In this document: positions 28,109 to 39,200 of the stretch, piece after piece
How positions within the stretch are numbered: position 1 is the stretch's first letter
Layout: each line of letters starts with the position of its first letter
Origin: Eubacteriaceae bacterium Marseille-Q4139
GTDB lineage: Bacteria > Bacillota > Clostridia > Lachnospirales > Lachnospiraceae
Length of the DNA stretch: 64,000 nucleotides
Assembly: GCA_018223415.1 (NCBI GenBank)
Contig: JAGTTQ010000001.1
Location: 304,153 to 368,152, forward strand
Direction of reading: 5' to 3'
The notes under the pieces: model-generated
Databases searched by the model: none
Told to the model about the DNA's origin: nothing
The model's input: the letters and a program-made list of their open reading frames with translations, nothing else
Translations under genes and position numbers: made by a program

Positions 28109-29413
28109 TTAATAGCCGCGCTCGGTCCTTGCCTGCTCGGCAAGCTCCGTATCCGGGAAGTTTAAGATCACCTGCCCGAACAGCTCGTTTGCCTGGGCCT
28201 CATCGCCCTTGGCCTTATAGAGCATCGCCATGTTGAAAATCACCTGGGGATTCTGGCTGTTGAATTCCATGTACTTCCCGTAGTAATAAAGGGCCGTATC
28301 GTAATCCCCGGCCTCCGTGGACTGTGCCGCGAGGGCCTCCAAAACCGGCGGCGCCTCTGTCGTCATGGCAGCCGCGATTTCGTTTATGGTTCCAAGGACG
28401 GCCTCGTCGGTGATCTTTGTAAGATCTAAGCCGATATAAAGCTGGACGACCGTGTTCATGTCGCCTTTCCGGTAAGCATCAAGAAGCGCGATGGTGTTCT
28501 GGTACTGAACCATGGTGCTTCCTGGATCCGAAATCAGGCTGTTTAATTCCTGTTCGGCCTGTTCCTTCTCCTGGCGGTACTGTTCTGCCTCGCCGGAGAG
28601 CCGGTCAATCTCCTGGTTCGCCAGATTCAGTTTATCGGCATAGGAAAGCATTTCCTGGTTGTGGTCGTAGTTTAAAGAACGGATCCTGGCCGGCATGATT
28701 ATAAACAGAACCACCAGGATTCCCAAAAACAGCCCGATCCCGATGTTGATGATGGACTGCCAGCCGGTGTTTTCCTTGTATGTAGGCGGCAGAATTACGT
28801 CGTCATCCTGCATTTCCCTGTGGGAAAAAGCGTTCTTCATCTTCCGCTTTTCAATGTCGGCCTTTCCCGTCCTGGACTTTACATGCTCCATGTACCGCTG
28901 GGCCTTCTGGTTGTTCCGGTCGATCTGGAGCACCTTATAGAGGGATTTCCCGGCCTTTGTGTACTCCTCGTGACCGATGTAGAGAAGCGCTAAAAGCAGA
29001 TGGGCCTTCACAAAATTCGGCTTTTCCTCCACGATCCTCTTAAGCTGGAGCACGGCCAGGTCATCGCTTCCGTTCTGGGCATAGATTAAGGCCTGATTGT
29101 ACTTTTTTATGGTCTGGCTTGCGATCTCAAGCTTTCCAGGCTTTCTCTGCACCTCGTCGAGATAATAATCGGCCAGATTATCGTCCGGCTGGAGATTGAT
29201 GCTGATGACCCACTGGATCAGCGCATCAGACGTCTCGCCCATCTCGTAGAAGATTAATCCCAGAAGGTTCCTGGCATCCGTATGGTACTTGTTAAAATGC
29301 AGGGCGCGTTTAAGGCTTTCGGCCGCTCCCGAAAGATCCCGCTCCCTCGCCTTCTCCAGCCCGCGGTTATAATAGCTGTTGGCCGCATACTGGATCTTCT
29401 GCAAATAATCCAT
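28109..29413 (-). CDS. TPR-repeat protein with one central transmembrane helix
   Basis: A 434-residue protein with no known reaction. Residues 1-190 are tetratricopeptide repeats (for example SAAESLKRALHFNKYHTDAR-type helices), then a basic linker, one transmembrane segment (GIGLFLGILVVLFIIM, about 230-245), a coiled coil rich in Glu/Gln, and a further TPR pair near the C-terminus (DTALYYYGKYMEFNSQNPQV). It therefore places repeat domains on both sides of the membrane. It starts three bases after a 46-residue gene downstream of folC. A scaffolding role is plausible but unproven. Confidence 0.8.
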   Translation of the reverse strand: MDYLQKIQYAANSYYNRGLEKARERDLSGAAESLKRALHFNKYHTDARNLLGLIFYEMGETSDALIQWVISINLQPDDNLADYYLDEVQRKPGKLEIASQTIKKYNQALIYAQNGSDDLAVLQLKRIVEEKPNFVKAHLLLALLYIGHEEYTKAGKSLYKVLQIDRNNQKAQRYMEHVKSRTGKADIEKRKMKNAFSHREMQDDDVILPPTYKENTGWQSIINIGIGLFLGILVVLFIIMPARIRSLNYDHNQEMLSYADKLNLANQEIDRLSGEAEQYRQEKEQAEQELNSLISDPGSTMVQYQNTIALLDAYRKGDMNTVVQLYIGLDLTKITDEAVLGTINEIAAAMTTEAPPVLEALAAQSTEAGDYDTALYYYGKYMEFNSQNPQVIFNMAMLYKAKGDEAQANELFGQVILNFPDTELAEQARTERGY

Positions 29414-29416
29414 ATC

Positions 29417-29557
29417 TTACTGTTCCTTTATTTCCTTCATGATTTCCATCATGATATCCGTCATATCCGTCAAATCGCTTTTTACGATGGCATCGCTGAC
29501 CGCCTCCACCTCAAGGCTCGGCTTAAAGCGTTCCAGCTCTTCTTCAAAGTTAATCAT
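29417..29557 (-). CDS. Small acidic protein of unknown function (46 residues)
   Basis: The frame starts MINFEEELERFKPSLEVEAV at 29557 and overlaps the last eight bases of folC; the upstream extension to 29605 lies inside folC and is not credible. It is acidic and helical, with a methionine-rich second half (DMTDIMMEIMKEI). Three bases separate it from the TPR membrane protein, so the two are likely made together. I recognise no family. Confidence 0.6.
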   Translation of the reverse strand: MINFEEELERFKPSLEVEAVSDAIVKSDLTDMTDIMMEIMKEIKEQ

Positions 29558-30851
29558 GCTCCGTCTCCTTTTTAATCTCGCCGGCCAGGTAAAGCGAACC
29601 GGCAATAAACGCCAGATCCCCCGGCTGTTTCAGGGAAAACAGCGCCGAAAGTGCCTCTTTCGTAGTCTCGAAGCCCCGCACCAAAACCTTCTTTCCCCAA
29701 AGCCTTTCTGCCGTCTCTAAAAGTGCGGAAAGGGAAAGCGCCCGGTGGGACTCCATCCTGGCAAGGAAGCAGACCGACGGCGAAAGCCGCCTTCCGGCTT
29801 CCGAAAGCATCGTTTCAAAGTCCTTATCGGCAGAAACGGCGAACAAAAATAATGTCCGCTCCGGCTTTCTCATTTCCTTTATGAGGCATGCCGCATCAAG
29901 AAAGGCGCGCATCCCGTCCCCATTGTGCGCCCCGTCTAAAAAGATGCCGGGACGCACCTCCTCCATCCTGGCCGGCCATTTTGCCTTTAAAAGCCCGGCG
30001 CGCAGGACGTCCGCCGGAATATGAAGCCCGGAAACCTCCAGCGCCTTTACGGCAAGGGCACCGTTTTTCGCCTGGTACGGCGCGGCAAAGGGAAGAACAA
30101 AGGTTTCCTCTCTTCCAAGATAGGAACAGGAAATTCCGATTTTCCCGTCAACGCAGGAAAACGGCACGTCTTCCACGGGATATGCCGACGAAAGAAGACG
30201 CTCTGCCTCCGCCGCGATCACCTGTGCGGCTTCTTCGGAAACCGTATCGTACACGACCGGGCGTCCGGACTTTATGATCCCGGCTTTGTGGGCCGCAATC
30301 TCGGGGACTGTCGTTCCCAAAAACGCCGTGTGGTCGATGCTTACGGATGTAATCACGGACACAAGCGGCTCCTCGATGACATTCGTCACGTCGTACCGGC
30401 CGCCCATTCCGGTCTCCAAGACGAGAAATTCCGTTTCCGCTTCGGAAAAAAGGAATAGCCCCATGTAAAACAAAAACTCAAAGTAGGTGGGATGGGCATG
30501 TCCGGCCGCCTCCCATTTTGAAACGTACCCATACACGGCTTCAAAGGCCGCTAGAAACGCCTCCTCCGGCACCATGCGTCCGTTTATGAGAAACCGCTCC
30601 CGGATGTCGGAAAGATGGGGCGAGGTGAACGTCCCGCAGGTCTTTTCCGCCTCCAGAAGCGCCGCCGTAAGGAAGGCGCAGACCGAGCCCTTCCCGTTGG
30701 TTCCGGCCACATGGAAAATCCGGAATTTCCTGTCCGGATTCCCCATGAGCCCTAAAAACGCCCGCACCTCCGGGCGTGTGCTTTTTTTCTTTGCAAAGGA
30801 CGGGATCCGCTCCAGATAATCCCTGGCGGACTCCCCTTTCCTTCTCTCCAT
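29550..30851 (-). CDS. folC: Bifunctional folylpolyglutamate synthase / dihydrofolate synthase
   Basis: A 433-residue cytoplasmic ligase that adds glutamate to dihydropteroate and extends folate polyglutamates. The P-loop is HVAGTNGKGSVCAFL, and ETGMGGRYDVTN and ISIDHTAFLG-type Mur-ligase motifs follow (VSIDHTAFLGTT). I start at the ATG at 30849-30851 behind GGGAGG; the frame extends ten codons further without a signal. It lies 82 bases after valS on the same strand. Confidence 0.93.
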   Translation of the reverse strand: MERRKGESARDYLERIPSFAKKKSTRPEVRAFLGLMGNPDRKFRIFHVAGTNGKGSVCAFLTAALLEAEKTCGTFTSPHLSDIRERFLINGRMVPEEAFLAAFEAVYGYVSKWEAAGHAHPTYFEFLFYMGLFLFSEAETEFLVLETGMGGRYDVTNVIEEPLVSVITSVSIDHTAFLGTTVPEIAAHKAGIIKSGRPVVYDTVSEEAAQVIAAEAERLLSSAYPVEDVPFSCVDGKIGISCSYLGREETFVLPFAAPYQAKNGALAVKALEVSGLHIPADVLRAGLLKAKWPARMEEVRPGIFLDGAHNGDGMRAFLDAACLIKEMRKPERTLFLFAVSADKDFETMLSEAGRRLSPSVCFLARMESHRALSLSALLETAERLWGKKVLVRGFETTKEALSALFSLKQPGDLAFIAGSLYLAGEIKKETEHD

Positions 30852-30933
30852 GAAGACGCCTCCCGTTCCTACATCATACAAAAATAACCGTCATGTTGCA
30901 AGGAAAAATTTTCGGGCGGAATCGACATGCCGC

Positions 30934-33573
30934 CTATTTCGCAAGCTGAGAAAGCCGCTCTTTTACCTGCTCCATCATCTGCGTGTATTTTGCAAGCTTT
31001 GCCTTCTCCTCGTCGATTTTCGCCTGGGGCGCCTTGCTCACAAACCGCTCGTTGCCAAGCATTCCGTTGACGCGGGCCAGCTCCTTGTTTAACCGCTCTT
31101 CTTCCTTTAAGAGGCGCTCTTTTTCCTTTTCAATGTCTACCAATTCCGCAAACGGCATGTAGATGGCCGCCTTCGGGATCACGGCCGAAACGGCGTCCTC
31201 GCCGATGCCGGACTTGTCCTTCTGAAGCGTCACCTCGCTTGCAAAGCCGAGGGCTGCAAAGAACGCACGGCTGTGGTCAAAGACGGAGAGCAGCTTCTCA
31301 TCCTCGGACACCACATAAACCTTCGCCTTCTTACTCGGCGGCACATTCATGGACGTGCGGACGTTGCGAATGGCGCGGACGGCTTCCTTGATGGTCTCCA
31401 CGGAATATTCCTCGTCAGCGAAATTCCAGTCGTCCCGGTACTCCGGCCAGGAGGAAATCATGATGGACTCTTCTTCGTCTTGAAGGTTGCAGAAAATCTC
31501 CTCGGAGATAAACGGCATGTAGGGATGAAGGAGCTTTAAGGACTGGATTAAGACCGTCTTAAGCGTCCAGATGGCCGCCGCCTTCGTCGTATCCTCATCG
31601 TTCCAGAGACGCGGCTTCACCATCTCGATGTACCAGTCGCAGAATTCCTCCCAAATGAAGTCATACACCTTCTGGAGAGCGATTCCCAGCTCAAATTTAT
31701 CGAGGTTTTCCGTGACCTCCTTTGCAAGGCTGTTGGCCCTGGAAAGGATCCATTTGTCGGCCATGGTGAGCTCATCCAGAGACACCTCGGACACCGGTGC
31801 CTTTTCCATGTTCATCATGATAAAGCGGCTGGCGTTCCACACCTTATTTGCAAAATTGCGGCTGGCCTCCACCCGCTCCCAGTAGAAGCGCATGTCGTTT
31901 CCAGGCGCATTTCCCGTAATTAGCGTCATGCGGAGCGCGTCGGCGCCGTACTTGTCGATGACCTCTAAGGGGTCAATGCCGTTTCCGAGGGACTTGCTCA
32001 TCTTCCGGCCCTGGGAATCCCTTACGAGGCCATGGATGAACACCGTATGGAACGGGCATTTTCCCGTCTGCTCGATGCCGGAGAATACCATACGGATGAC
32101 CCAGAAGAAAATGATGTCGTATCCGGTCACGAGCACGTCGGTCGGATAGAAATACTCAAGCTCCGGCGTCTTTTCGGGCCAGCCAAGGGTCGAGAACGGC
32201 CAGAGCGCCGAGGAGAACCAGGTATCCAGCGTATCCTCATCCTGATTTAAGTGGGTACCGCCGCACTTGGGGCATGTTTCCGGCTTTGCCTTCGCCACGG
32301 TCATCTCGCCGCAGTCGGCGCAGTAGTAAGCCGGGATCCTGTGGCCCCACCAGAGCTGTCTCGAGATACACCAGTCGCGGATGCCCTCCAGCCAGTGCAG
32401 GTACGTCTTTCCGAAGCTCTCCGGCACGAATTTCAGCTCGCCGGTCTTGATGGCCTCGATGGCCGGCTTTGCCATCTCGTCCATCTTTACGAACCACTGG
32501 GGTTTCACCATGGGCTCCACCGTCGTCTTGCAGCGGTCGTGGATTCCCACGTTATGAGAGTGGGGAACCACCTTCACGAGAAGGCCCTGTTCCTTTAAGT
32601 CCTCCACCATGGCTTTTCTCGCCTCATAGCGGTCCATGCCGAAATATTTTCCCGGCACGCTTATGGTCGCATCGTCGTTCATGATGCAGATTTCTTCCAG
32701 ATTGTGACGGCGTCCCACCTCGAAGTCGTTGGGGTCGTGGGCCGGCGTAATCTTCACGCAGCCGGTACCGAATTCCTTGTCCACGTATTCGTCGGCCACC
32801 ACCGTGATTTCCCGGTCGGTGAGCGGAAGCTTCAAGGTCTTCCCGATCAGGTCTTTGTAACGCTCGTCCTCGGGATTGACGGCCACGGCCGTATCACCGA
32901 GCATGGTCTCGGGACGCGTCGTGGCGATCTCCACGAAGCGGCCTTCCTCGCCCACAATCGGATAGTTGATGTGCCAGAAGAAGCCGTCCTGCTCTTCATG
33001 CACCACCTCGGCGTCGGAGATGGACGTCTGGCACTTGGGGCACCAGTTGATGATCCTGGAGCCTTTATAGATATAGCCTTTTTCGTAAAGTCTTGTAAAT
33101 ACTTCCAGAACCGCGTCGGAACAACCCTCATCCATGGTGAACCGCTCCCTGTCCCAGTCGGCGGAGGAACCCATCTTGTGAAGCTGGTTGATAATGCGGC
33201 TTCCGTACTCTTCTCTCCACTTCCAGGCTTCCTTTAAGAAGCCGTCGCGGCCGAGATCCTTTTTGTCGATGCCTTCTTTTTTCAGTTTTTCAATGACCTT
33301 TACCTCGGTGGCAATGGCCGCGTGGTCGGTGCCCGGCTGCCAGAGGGCCTCGTAGCCCTGCATTCTCTTATAGCGGATTAAAATATCCTGGAGCGTGTTG
33401 TCTAAGGCGTGGCCCATGTGGAGCTGGCCCGTGATGTTTGGCGGCGGCATCACGATGGTGAACGGCTTCTTGTCCGGGTTCACCTTCGCGTGGAAATATT
33501 TGCTGTCCAGCCATTTCTGGTACAGGCGGCCTTCAATGTCCGCCGGATTATAATTTTTTTCCAGTTCTTTCAT
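30934..33573 (-). CDS. valS: Valyl-tRNA synthetase
   Basis: An 879-residue class I aminoacyl-tRNA synthetase that charges and edits tRNA-Val. The HIGH-type motif is in [18 protein letters not shown] (about 43-60) and the KMSKS motif in [11 protein letters not shown]. The editing domain and a C-terminal coiled-coil arm ([20 protein letters not shown]) are present. Full length for the family. It is the second gene behind a valine T-box leader, with a small DUF6472 gene in between. Confidence 0.96.
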   Translation of the reverse strand: MKELEKNYNPADIEGRLYQKWLDSKYFHAKVNPDKKPFTIVMPPPNITGQLHMGHALDNTLQDILIRYKRMQGYEALWQPGTDHAAIATEVKVIEKLKKEGIDKKDLGRDGFLKEAWKWREEYGSRIINQLHKMGSSADWDRERFTMDEGCSDAVLEVFTRLYEKGYIYKGSRIINWCPKCQTSISDAEVVHEEQDGFFWHINYPIVGEEGRFVEIATTRPETMLGDTAVAVNPEDERYKDLIGKTLKLPLTDREITVVADEYVDKEFGTGCVKITPAHDPNDFEVGRRHNLEEICIMNDDATISVPGKYFGMDRYEARKAMVEDLKEQGLLVKVVPHSHNVGIHDRCKTTVEPMVKPQWFVKMDEMAKPAIEAIKTGELKFVPESFGKTYLHWLEGIRDWCISRQLWWGHRIPAYYCADCGEMTVAKAKPETCPKCGGTHLNQDEDTLDTWFSSALWPFSTLGWPEKTPELEYFYPTDVLVTGYDIIFFWVIRMVFSGIEQTGKCPFHTVFIHGLVRDSQGRKMSKSLGNGIDPLEVIDKYGADALRMTLITGNAPGNDMRFYWERVEASRNFANKVWNASRFIMMNMEKAPVSEVSLDELTMADKWILSRANSLAKEVTENLDKFELGIALQKVYDFIWEEFCDWYIEMVKPRLWNDEDTTKAAAIWTLKTVLIQSLKLLHPYMPFISEEIFCNLQDEEESIMISSWPEYRDDWNFADEEYSVETIKEAVRAIRNVRTSMNVPPSKKAKVYVVSEDEKLLSVFDHSRAFFAALGFASEVTLQKDKSGIGEDAVSAVIPKAAIYMPFAELVDIEKEKERLLKEEERLNKELARVNGMLGNERFVSKAPQAKIDEEKAKLAKYTQMMEQVKERLSQLAK

Positions 33574-33598
33574 GAATCTGCTTCTCCTTTATCTCTTC

Positions 33599-33808
33599 TT
33601 ACATCTGTTTTCGTACGATCCGGTACTCGTCGTCCGGCTGATAATAAGGGCAGGAAAAATCTGTCCCGGAAAGGAAGGACGACATCTCGTCTTCATCCAG
33701 GTCCGCCTCGCAGACGTAATACTCGTACTCGTCGTCCCAGGCGTAAAACGTACAGCTCTCGCAGCTTGTGGCTTTTTTCCTTTCGGATGCTTTCTTTTGC
33801 ACCCCCAT
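33599..33808 (-). CDS. DUF6472 family small cysteine protein
   Basis: A 69-residue protein that I believe belongs to DUF6472, a small family seen in Lachnospiraceae. Four cysteines (CESC, one in YYVCEAD, one in SCPYY) could bind zinc; the rest is acidic and tyrosine-rich (AWDDEYEYYVCEADLDEDE). I choose the ATG at 33806-33808 with AAGGAGG 11 bases upstream; a GTG four codons earlier is too close to that signal. It is the first gene read through the T-box, followed after 25 bases by valS, so its expression responds to valine tRNA charging. Confidence 0.75.
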   Translation of the reverse strand: MGVQKKASERKKATSCESCTFYAWDDEYEYYVCEADLDEDEMSSFLSGTDFSCPYYQPDDEYRIVRKQM

Positions 33809-33868
33809 GGCTTCCTGCACCTCCTTTCTGCCGGCGCACGCCGCAGTCCCCTCCGGCCTGCGGAATAG

Positions 33869-34122
33869 AAAAACGCCCTCTGCACATCAAAACATGCAAA
33901 GGGCGAAGCACCGCGTTACCACCTTCATTGCCGGAAATCCGGCATCTCATTCGTCTGTAACGGGACGGCCCGGGGACAGCTATTTTTATCGTTCACCATC
34001 CCGGCTCCGAAGCTACTTCCATCCGCTGCTCTCCGAGACTGCCTTTCAGCCGGTGGGCAGTCCTCTCTGTTGGCGCCGGGGGATGTACTCCTCTTCTTCA
34101 TAGCCTGTACAAAATTGGTTTG
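33869..34122 (-). promoter_or_regulatory. Valine T-box riboswitch leader
   Basis: The leader senses uncharged tRNA and lets transcription continue into the DUF6472 gene and valS. The T-box sequence AAGGTGGTAACGCGG lies at 33911-33925. It is followed by a terminator pairing CGCCCTTTGCA with TGCAGAGGGCG and five T (33869-33905). Stem I can be built: GGCTATGAAG pairs with CTTCGGAGCC at its base and CATCC with GGATG above, enclosing the specifier loop. On its 3' side the loop reads GAAGTAG, giving GTA, a valine codon, as specifier. AGAGAG and GGCTGAAAGG of the distal stem are also present. Confidence 0.88.
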
Positions 34123-34128
34123 TTCTTT

Positions 34129-34157
34129 ATCATAACGGAAGGGAAAACGGTTGTCAA
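34129..34157 (-). promoter_or_regulatory. Sigma-A promoter of the valS T-box leader
   Basis: Minus strand -35 TTGACA (34152-34157), 17-base spacer, -10 TATGAT (34129-34134); transcription should begin near 34122, just before stem I. Confidence 0.8.
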
Positions 34158-34187
34158 GAGCCGGATGAAAAATCTTTTTTCTTTCTT

Positions 34188-35000
34188 TTAAATCATCCGC
34201 CGGTACTCCACCTTCCATTTATTGAGAAGCTCCGTGGCGCCGGAAAGCCTCTTCACCGGGTCTTTCTCAAAAAGCTGGCCGATCTCCACGGCCGGCCGTT
34301 CCTTTTCGGCATTGGACTGGGCCTTCACCATTTCTTCCAGCCACTCTTCCTTTTCTGCCTCGCTCATGAGCGCCTCGTACCGCTCCTTCATCTCGATCTC
34401 CGGCTCCATTAACGTGAGGAAATACATCCGCTTCACATAGTCCTTATCCGCCTCCAGGCTGTACGCGCAGTCGTAGGCGTGCATGGCCTTCTGGTAGCAG
34501 AACAGCTTCGTGTAGCAGGCGGCGATGTTGTTCCAGATCCGGCTCATGAACCCGGCGGAAAGTGTTTTTTCGCTTCCCGTCTCCAGGATATTTTCATACA
34601 TGGCCGCCGCCCGTCCGTAAAGCTTTAAGCCGTAAAAATAGTCGGCGCGCCGCTTTAAAAACTCCTCTGTCGGAAGCTTTCTTAAAACTGTCACCTCCTG
34701 GCGGTACCTGGTCTGTTCCTGGGGCGTGTAATAAAAGCACTCCTGAAGGATTAGGAATAAAAGCTCATCGGACATGCCGCGGCCCTCAATCCATTTTTCA
34801 ATCCGCTCCGCAAGGAACGGAAGCCCAAGCTGGCTCCGCAAGAAGGCGGTCAGCCGTTCATTTATGAAATCCTCCATCACAAGCAGAGGATGGTTGTAGA
34901 TCACATAGCAGAGCTCCTGGGACGACCAGATATGGATCCCCAGCTCCTCGATTTCATAGGGAACCGTCACCGGCTCCCTTCTGCAAAGCAATAGACTCAT
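34188..35000 (-). CDS. Helical-repeat (TPR-like) protein of unknown function, third gene of the DUF5717-DUF5716 cassette
   Basis: A 270-residue, mostly helical soluble protein. The middle has TPR-like helix pairs (RADYFYGLKLYGRAAAMYEN, then ACYTKLFCYQKAMHAYDCAY). The C-terminus is charged. No signal peptide or membrane segment. Its start overlaps the stop of the DUF5716 gene by four bases (34997-35000), so it is made together with it and probably acts in the same complex. I recognise no named family and no catalytic motif. Confidence 0.7.
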   Translation of the reverse strand: MSLLLCRREPVTVPYEIEELGIHIWSSQELCYVIYNHPLLVMEDFINERLTAFLRSQLGLPFLAERIEKWIEGRGMSDELLFLILQECFYYTPQEQTRYRQEVTVLRKLPTEEFLKRRADYFYGLKLYGRAAAMYENILETGSEKTLSAGFMSRIWNNIAACYTKLFCYQKAMHAYDCAYSLEADKDYVKRMYFLTLMEPEIEMKERYEALMSEAEKEEWLEEMVKAQSNAEKERPAVEIGQLFEKDPVKRLSGATELLNKWKVEYRRMI

Positions 35001-36220
35001 ACCATCACCTCTTGCCGGATCGCCGCGTCCGTCTTCGGGAACAGCTCTCCAAAGCCCTTATCCGTCACCTTTACCACCATTGTCTTTTCATCTAAGAAGC
35101 CTGCCGTGATCTGGATTCTCGTCGTCCGCTCCGGCCGCTTCGGGAACCCATCCAGGGGCACCTTCACGATCCGCTTCTGCTTGGAGTCCTGGGGGCTTAT
35201 GGTAAGCTCCAGCTCCCGCTCCCCGTCTAAAATCACTTCCAGGCTGCTTCTGGCCTCATACCAGCTTTCCCCTGCCGATGCGAGGGCCATGAGCACCTCG
35301 CCGTCCCGTTTTTGTACTTTTAAGGAAACCGTCGAACGGAGCTTTCCCTCACAGAGGCAGACGAAGGGGTAAGACGTCTTTTCATGGAGATAGTCCTCGG
35401 CCTTTAAGGCCGCTCCCTTTGCAAATAACGACGGCTCCACGAAAACGCGTCTCCTGTGGCAGACCTGCTTCATAAACTCCGGCGCCCAGTCTGTCCTGGC
35501 AAAGCCCTTTCCCGTCAGGAAAATGGACGAAAACAGCTTTTTCTGAAGGAACCGCTCGGCACAGGCGCAGAGGATTTTATCGGCCATCTTGGCCCCGGAA
35601 CCAGTGTCCAGGACACTTAAATTAAAGCCCTCTTCTAACTCCTCGTGCTCGGCCCAGGCCGTCATCTGTCTCGGCCCGCGGGCCACCTTGAGCTCATAAT
35701 ACCGAAGATCCTCGTCCGATAAGGAAAACATCCCCACCTGGCCGCCCCAGACGTCCCGGCGCTGGCTTAACACATAGTAGACAAAGCACTCCGTATGGCT
35801 TGCGATATGGACGTTCTCCCGTGGGATTTTCAAGTAATCCGCACAGTACATTAACTCGTCCATCAGCCGCATTTCCATATTTTTTAAGGAAATCACAAGC
35901 TGTGCCACCGAAGAATCCGGGTACTCGGCCCGGATCATGTCCAGGATTTTTTCGAGAAATTTCTTTAAAAGGTCTGTCCCCGTGTATTTGACGGAGCAGA
36001 TGGTGGCCGTGCCGTCCTTCATGGCAAGGCTCAAAAGCTTGTCGACAATGACGCCCTCTCCCACCAGGGTATAGCGGTAGGCGTCCTCGCCCACACACCA
36101 CTCGTCGGCGCTCTTTTTCCGGCAGATCACCGTCGGAAGCATCCACGCCTCCTCGCGCCCCAGAACCGTGGCCTGGGTGTAGGTGTCGCACAAATCAATT
36201 CCGATTATCAGTTTTTCCAT
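34997..36220 (-). CDS. DUF5716 family protein with actin/Hsp70-like (ASKHA) ATPase fold
   Basis: A 407-residue protein that I place in DUF5716. The N-terminus LIIGIDLCDTYTQATV looks like the phosphate-1 loop of actin/Hsp70/sugar-kinase proteins. Later SIFLTGKGFAR and SLFAKGAALKAEDYL resemble the adenosine-binding segments of that fold. The C-terminal 100 residues are beta-rich. It lacks the full DLGTT consensus (cysteine and aspartate in place of the usual GT), so ATPase activity is uncertain. It is packed 12 bases after the 1190-residue DUF5717 gene and overlaps the helical-repeat gene, suggesting a chaperone-like or filament-like ATPase acting on the large protein (inference). Confidence 0.75.
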   Translation of the reverse strand: MEKLIIGIDLCDTYTQATVLGREEAWMLPTVICRKKSADEWCVGEDAYRYTLVGEGVIVDKLLSLAMKDGTATICSVKYTGTDLLKKFLEKILDMIRAEYPDSSVAQLVISLKNMEMRLMDELMYCADYLKIPRENVHIASHTECFVYYVLSQRRDVWGGQVGMFSLSDEDLRYYELKVARGPRQMTAWAEHEELEEGFNLSVLDTGSGAKMADKILCACAERFLQKKLFSSIFLTGKGFARTDWAPEFMKQVCHRRRVFVEPSLFAKGAALKAEDYLHEKTSYPFVCLCEGKLRSTVSLKVQKRDGEVLMALASAGESWYEARSSLEVILDGERELELTISPQDSKQKRIVKVPLDGFPKRPERTTRIQITAGFLDEKTMVVKVTDKGFGELFPKTDAAIRQEVMV

Positions 36221-36232
36221 GCTGCTCGCCCC

Positions 36233-39200
36233 CTACTTAAGCGGAAACAGTTCTTCCACTGTCATGTTGTCCGTCACATATTTTGTCATGGCTTCCTTAA
36301 GCTTCGCATCCTCTTTCGTGCTGAGGAAAAGGCTCATGGAATTCAAACAGGAAAACCGGTTCCCCCGGTCTCCCGCCGGAACCTCTTTGCAGTCGATTTC
36401 GCCGCCGGCCTTTTTTACGAGTGCCCCATTCTCCTCTTCATAAATCTCATATTCCATGATTTCGCCCTCAAACAGGACTTTCTGGCGGATATAGATGCCC
36501 TTATAAACCATCCGCATTTCTTCCTCATGGAATTCTTCTTCATCCGGCAGAATCCGGATCTTTAAAACCGGCCGCACATCCTGGCTCCCGTGGTATTCGA
36601 TGATTTCCTTGTCCAGTACGTCGCCGGAAAGCTCCGCATATTTGGAAAGCTTCTTAAAATACGCAAACAGCATGCCGTTTCCCGTGAGGATTTCCATGAT
36701 CCGGCGGCAGAGCGCCTGCTGGTCGGGATCCAAAGACGGAAGCCCGGCGTAAAACTTGGAAAGTGCAAGAAGGTAGATCTCCGGCACTTTTCTGATCTCC
36801 TGGCTGGCATTCAACGCGCCCTCCAGATAGGAAAATACCTTATCGCCCGGCACGATGTCCTTTAAAAAGTAGTTGACGCTCTTAACGGTAAAGTACGCCT
36901 TCACGATGGCATCGGACGTCTTCTTCCTGCCGGCATAGAAATCAAACACCTGATCCAGATGCGTATCGCTCCCGGTAAAGAGAAGCTGCGCCAAAAGCCG
37001 TTCCTCCATGTCATACGTCTCCACATGCTCGCGGATGGCCTGGGTCAAAATCTTATACATCTGGCCGTTTGTCCCGTTAAAATGCTCGCAGAGATAGTCG
37101 AGAATTACGCTGTCGCCCTTTTCCTCGGAAAACACCCGAAAGGCCAGGTGCAAAAGCAGCTCGTCCTCGTCGAAAAGCTGGCGGAGGATCATCTTCGCGC
37201 AGAGCTTTAAAAGCCGCTTTGTCCGGATGCCCTCTTCGCCGAATTCCCGGATCATTTCATAGGCTTCCTCGAAATAATTCTGGCTGATTAAGGTCTCACA
37301 GACGCCGACACGCTCTTTTCTCGTGAGCTTTTTCTTATCGAGGCGCAGAAGATAGGTTCCGCCCTGTTCTGCCATGGCCTCGTCTTCGTTTTGCGTCTGA
37401 TGTTTGTAATAGGCGATGATCTTTGTGAGCATCTGCTGCTGGCACAGCGGCCGCAGGGGCAGCTCATCCAGGGCCTTCTGGAGCACCAGCGCCTCATCGC
37501 CTGTGATCTCATCCTTTTTCAAGATTTCCTGGCAGGCCCGCATCCGGAGCATCGGATGCTCCGGGTACACCTCAAAGCAGCGCTCATAAAGCTCCGGTTC
37601 GTCAAGAACCGGCTCCTTTTTATAGGCCACATCCATATAGCGGTTGCCGTACATGTCCTGGAACAGGATGACGCTGTCGTCGAAAAACAGCGGCACATAG
37701 GCTGCACCGTGATTTAAGGGATAGGCGTCCTCGCCGGTCAGTCCGGCGCTTAAGACCACCACGTATTTCATGGAGCTGTCCTCGCAGGAAATCCGGTTGG
37801 CCTTTAAAATCCCCGGCAGCACCTTCGCCACCTGCACGTCGATGATGTCCTTATAAATCATGTGCTTGTAAATTACGGCCAGGCGGCTGTTGATCCTGGA
37901 CTCGAAAAGCTGCTCCATGGCAAACTTCTCCATATCCCGCTCGTATGTCCGGTAAAGCTCGCTGTCCGGCTTTAAGTATGTCAGGATGTTTTTATAGAGG
38001 ACGGAACGGCTGTGGCGGTCAAGCTGGCTGTGCTCGTAGGAAAAGTATAAAAGCACCTGCTTCGGCATCTGTTTTTCATAGTCCCGCGGAAGGGAGTACA
38101 GGAAATATTCGTAAAGCCGCGTGAGGCTGATTCCGGCCTCGATGCCCTTTTCATACCAGGAAAAGCATTCCTCCCTGCGGCAGTTTCCCTTGATTAACAG
38201 GCAGCAGACGGCCTCAAGAAGCTCTTTTTCCGGATATTTTTCATAAAGCATGGCCATGGCCCTGTAATACAGCCGGTGGAAAAATTTCGCCGCCGGCGCC
38301 AAGGACGCGTACTGCTTGGCCGTCTCCATGGCGACCATCCCATGCTTTGCCCCGTAAAACAGCACGTGGATCTCGAAGCCTTCCATGGCCTTTAAAAGCT
38401 CCGGCTCCCGCTCGAACATCCGGCAGGCCATGGCGTAGAGGAACGGGCTGTGGCAGCCCATCTTATAGTGGCGCTTTAAGCTGTCGTAGAGCGCGGCCCC
38501 ATCGGCCATCCGCTCCGGCTCCAATTTAAGCTCCAAAAGGAACAGATAAAAATTCTCCCGCTCATCCTGGTGCCGGTGAAGGGCGGAAAGCAGCTCCTCC
38601 CGCGCCTCGTCCTGCGGGGAAAGGAGATATTCCAGGTACTTGAAGAAGAAATACCGCTCCTTTTGTTCCTCTCTCGTCTCCAAAATTTCTTCCCGCACGT
38701 CGGAAAGCAGCTCTGCCGCCTGTTCTTTCCTGTCAGAAAGGAGAAAATTTTCCGCCGTCAGGAGAGAAAGGAGCGCCGATTTCCCGTTTGCCCCGCGGAT
38801 GGCATCCAGCTCCTTTTTGATACGGTTTAACGCCAGGGCATCCTCATAAAGGCCGCTCTCGTAGGAAATCCGCTCCTTTAAGTACCGGCAGATGCCGGCC
38901 CGGCTGATTTCGCTCTCCAGGACGGACTTTTCCCGCTCGCCGCCCATGGCCTCGACGCGGATCTTCGTGTCGCCGTGAACCGTCAAAAGGCGGATGGCGC
39001 CGAGATTTTTTCCCTTGTGGAGCCGCTCCGGATGGATTTTATAGCGCAGCTCAAACCGGTCATCCTCAAAATCGGCCTGGGTAATCACCTTTTTCGGAAG
39101 CTCGATGAAATCCCCGTCGGCCCGCACTTCAATATAGATATAACCCCAGGTGTTTTTCCGAAGAACCACCTTGTCGTTTACGGTTTCCGACGGCATCTCA

